Shown here: in pieces, positions 7,204 to 7,720 of the stretch
Position numbering within the stretch: position 1 is the stretch's first letter
Layout of the letters: every line of letters begins with the position of its first letter
Assembly: GCA_964385195.1 (NCBI GenBank)
Contig: CAYLOC010000160.1
Coordinates: forward strand, 1-7,720
Reading direction: 5' to 3'
Source of the DNA: CAYLOC01 sp964385195
GTDB taxonomy: Bacteria; Actinomycetota; Actinomycetes; Propionibacteriales; Nocardioidaceae
DNA length: 7,720 nucleotides
The notes under the pieces: generated by a model
The model's input: only the letters and a program-made list of their open reading frames with translations
Databases searched by the model: none
What the model was told of the DNA's origin: nothing
Translations under genes and position numbers: made by a program

Positions 7204-7242
7204 CGAGCTCGCCTCCTCGGGATCGGTCCGGATGTGCCTCCC

Positions 7243-7248
7243 AGGCTA
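7243..7248 (-). promoter_or_regulatory. Possible -10 box for the pterin dehydratase gene
   Basis: TAGCCT on the minus strand resembles actinobacterial -10 boxes and would start a transcript near 7236, about 33 bases before the ATG and upstream of the GGAGG ribosome site. No convincing -35 hexamer is visible. The same TAGCCTGGG nine-mer occurs just upstream of gdhA (2333-2341). Confidence 0.3.
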
Positions 7249-7307
7249 GCCCGACCGGCGTACCCGCACCCGGGGTAGGCGAGGCAGACTCACCGTTGGC
7301 GGGGCGA

Positions 7308-7354
7308 GTTTGCCTTGTAGACGGTGCGTTTGCCCCGTCTACAAGGCAAACGCA
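7308..7354 (-). terminator. Nested inverted repeat after sdhB, probable terminator
   Basis: A perfect 17-bp inverted repeat (GTTTGCCTTGTAGACGG at 7308-7324 against 7335-7351) encloses a 10-base loop. The loop (7325-7334, TGCGTTTGCC) is itself the exact reverse complement of 7345-7354, so a second 10-bp hairpin can form that excludes the first. It starts 14 bases after the sdhB stop codon in the direction of transcription, fitting an intrinsic terminator. There is no T-run on either side, so it would be a U-less hairpin as often proposed in high-GC Gram-positives. It might instead be an mRNA-stabilising element or a dispersed palindromic repeat. Confidence 0.6.
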
Positions 7355-7367
7355 CGTGGGGCGCCGG

Positions 7368-7720
7368 TCAGACTTCTTCGCGGGTGGCGCGGTCGCGGCG
7401 GAAGATCTTCTCGCCGAGCCAGATCAGCGGGTCGTATTTGCGGTCGGCCACCCGTTCCTTCATCGGGATGATCGCGTTGTCGGTGATCTTGATGCCTTCC
7501 GGGCACACCTCGGTGCAGCACTTGGTGATGTTGCACATGCCGATACCGGCCTGATCCTGGGCGAACTCCCGGCGGTCGTGGGTGTCCAGGGGGTGCATGT
7601 CCAGTTCGGCGTAGCGCAGGAAGAACCGCGGACCCGCGTAGGACTTCTTGTTGTCCTCGTGGTCGCGGATCACGTGGCAGACGTCCTGACACAAGAAGCA
7701 CTCGATGCACTTGCGGAACT
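7368..7720 (-). CDS. sdhB: Succinate dehydrogenase/fumarate reductase iron-sulfur subunit, C-terminal part (truncated by window edge)
   Basis: The last 116 residues of SdhB are present; the N-terminal [2Fe-2S] plant-type ferredoxin domain lies beyond the right edge, with the frame open to the end. The subunit passes electrons from the flavoprotein SdhA to the membrane quinone site. The visible C-terminal domain has CIECFLCQDVC (residues 4-14 of the fragment) and CNITKCCTEVCP (62-73). By analogy with E. coli SdhB, Cys4, Cys7, Cys10 and Cys72 should hold the [4Fe-4S] cluster and Cys14, Cys62 and Cys68 the [3Fe-4S] cluster. The CIECFLC form resembles actinobacterial enzymes of the mycobacterial Sdh1 type. 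An apparent TTG start at 7694 is internal; the motif begins upstream of it. It is probably the last gene of an sdh operon, judging from the hairpin that follows. Confidence 0.95.
   Translation of the reverse strand, partial: FRKCIECFLCQDVCHVIRDHEDNKKSYAGPRFFLRYAELDMHPLDTHDRREFAQDQAGIGMCNITKCCTEVCPEGIKITDNAIIPMKERVADRKYDPLIWLGEKIFRRDRATREEV

Noticed and set aside
7692..7694. TTG at 7694 as the start of the right-edge minus-strand gene
   Set aside because: The frame is open to the window edge and the codons upstream of it complete the conserved FRKCIECFLC motif, so the gene is truncated by the window and does not start here.

Overview
The window reads as chromosomal DNA of a high-GC actinobacterium. 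Coding regions strongly favour G/C at third codon positions, GTG starts occur, some -10 boxes are of the TAGCCT/TAnnnT kind, one gene looks leaderless, and the iron-sulfur subunit at the right edge has the CIECFLCQDVC motif typical of actinobacterial succinate dehydrogenases. A Nocardioidaceae-like host (Nocardioides and relatives) is a guess from overall look only.

Left part (1-2204, + strand). After about 380 bases with no convincing gene comes a probable promoter overlapped by an AT-rich palindrome. It drives a small operon: a 67-codon protein of unknown function, a TetR-family repressor, and a short-chain dehydrogenase/reductase that overlaps the repressor by 11 nt. This is the usual layout of a self-regulated detoxification or catabolic operon in which the repressor senses the oxidoreductase substrate; the substrate cannot be read from the sequence. 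The small gene and the repressor gene lie in the same reading frame, separated by one TAG codon.

Middle (2205-3705, + strand). A complete hexameric-type NADP-dependent glutamate dehydrogenase (gdhA) has its own leader, with a hairpin ending right at the Shine-Dalgarno sequence. It converges on the minus-strand genes that follow.

Right part (3731-7720, all - strand; transcription runs right to left). The 3' part of sdhB (succinate dehydrogenase/fumarate reductase iron-sulfur subunit) enters from the right edge and ends at a strong, unusually nested inverted repeat. Next come a pterin-4a-carbinolamine dehydratase, an MFS transporter of the GPH/MFS_2 type that appears to start on a leaderless transcript, a PLP-dependent decarboxylase closely resembling sphingosine-1-phosphate lyases (start codon overlaps the transporter stop), and a 94-residue coiled-coil protein. 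The transporter and the lyase-like enzyme almost certainly work together, importing or exporting a substrate or product of the enzyme. This pair is the most interesting unit in the window.

I see no rRNA, tRNA, CRISPR array, transposase or phage gene.
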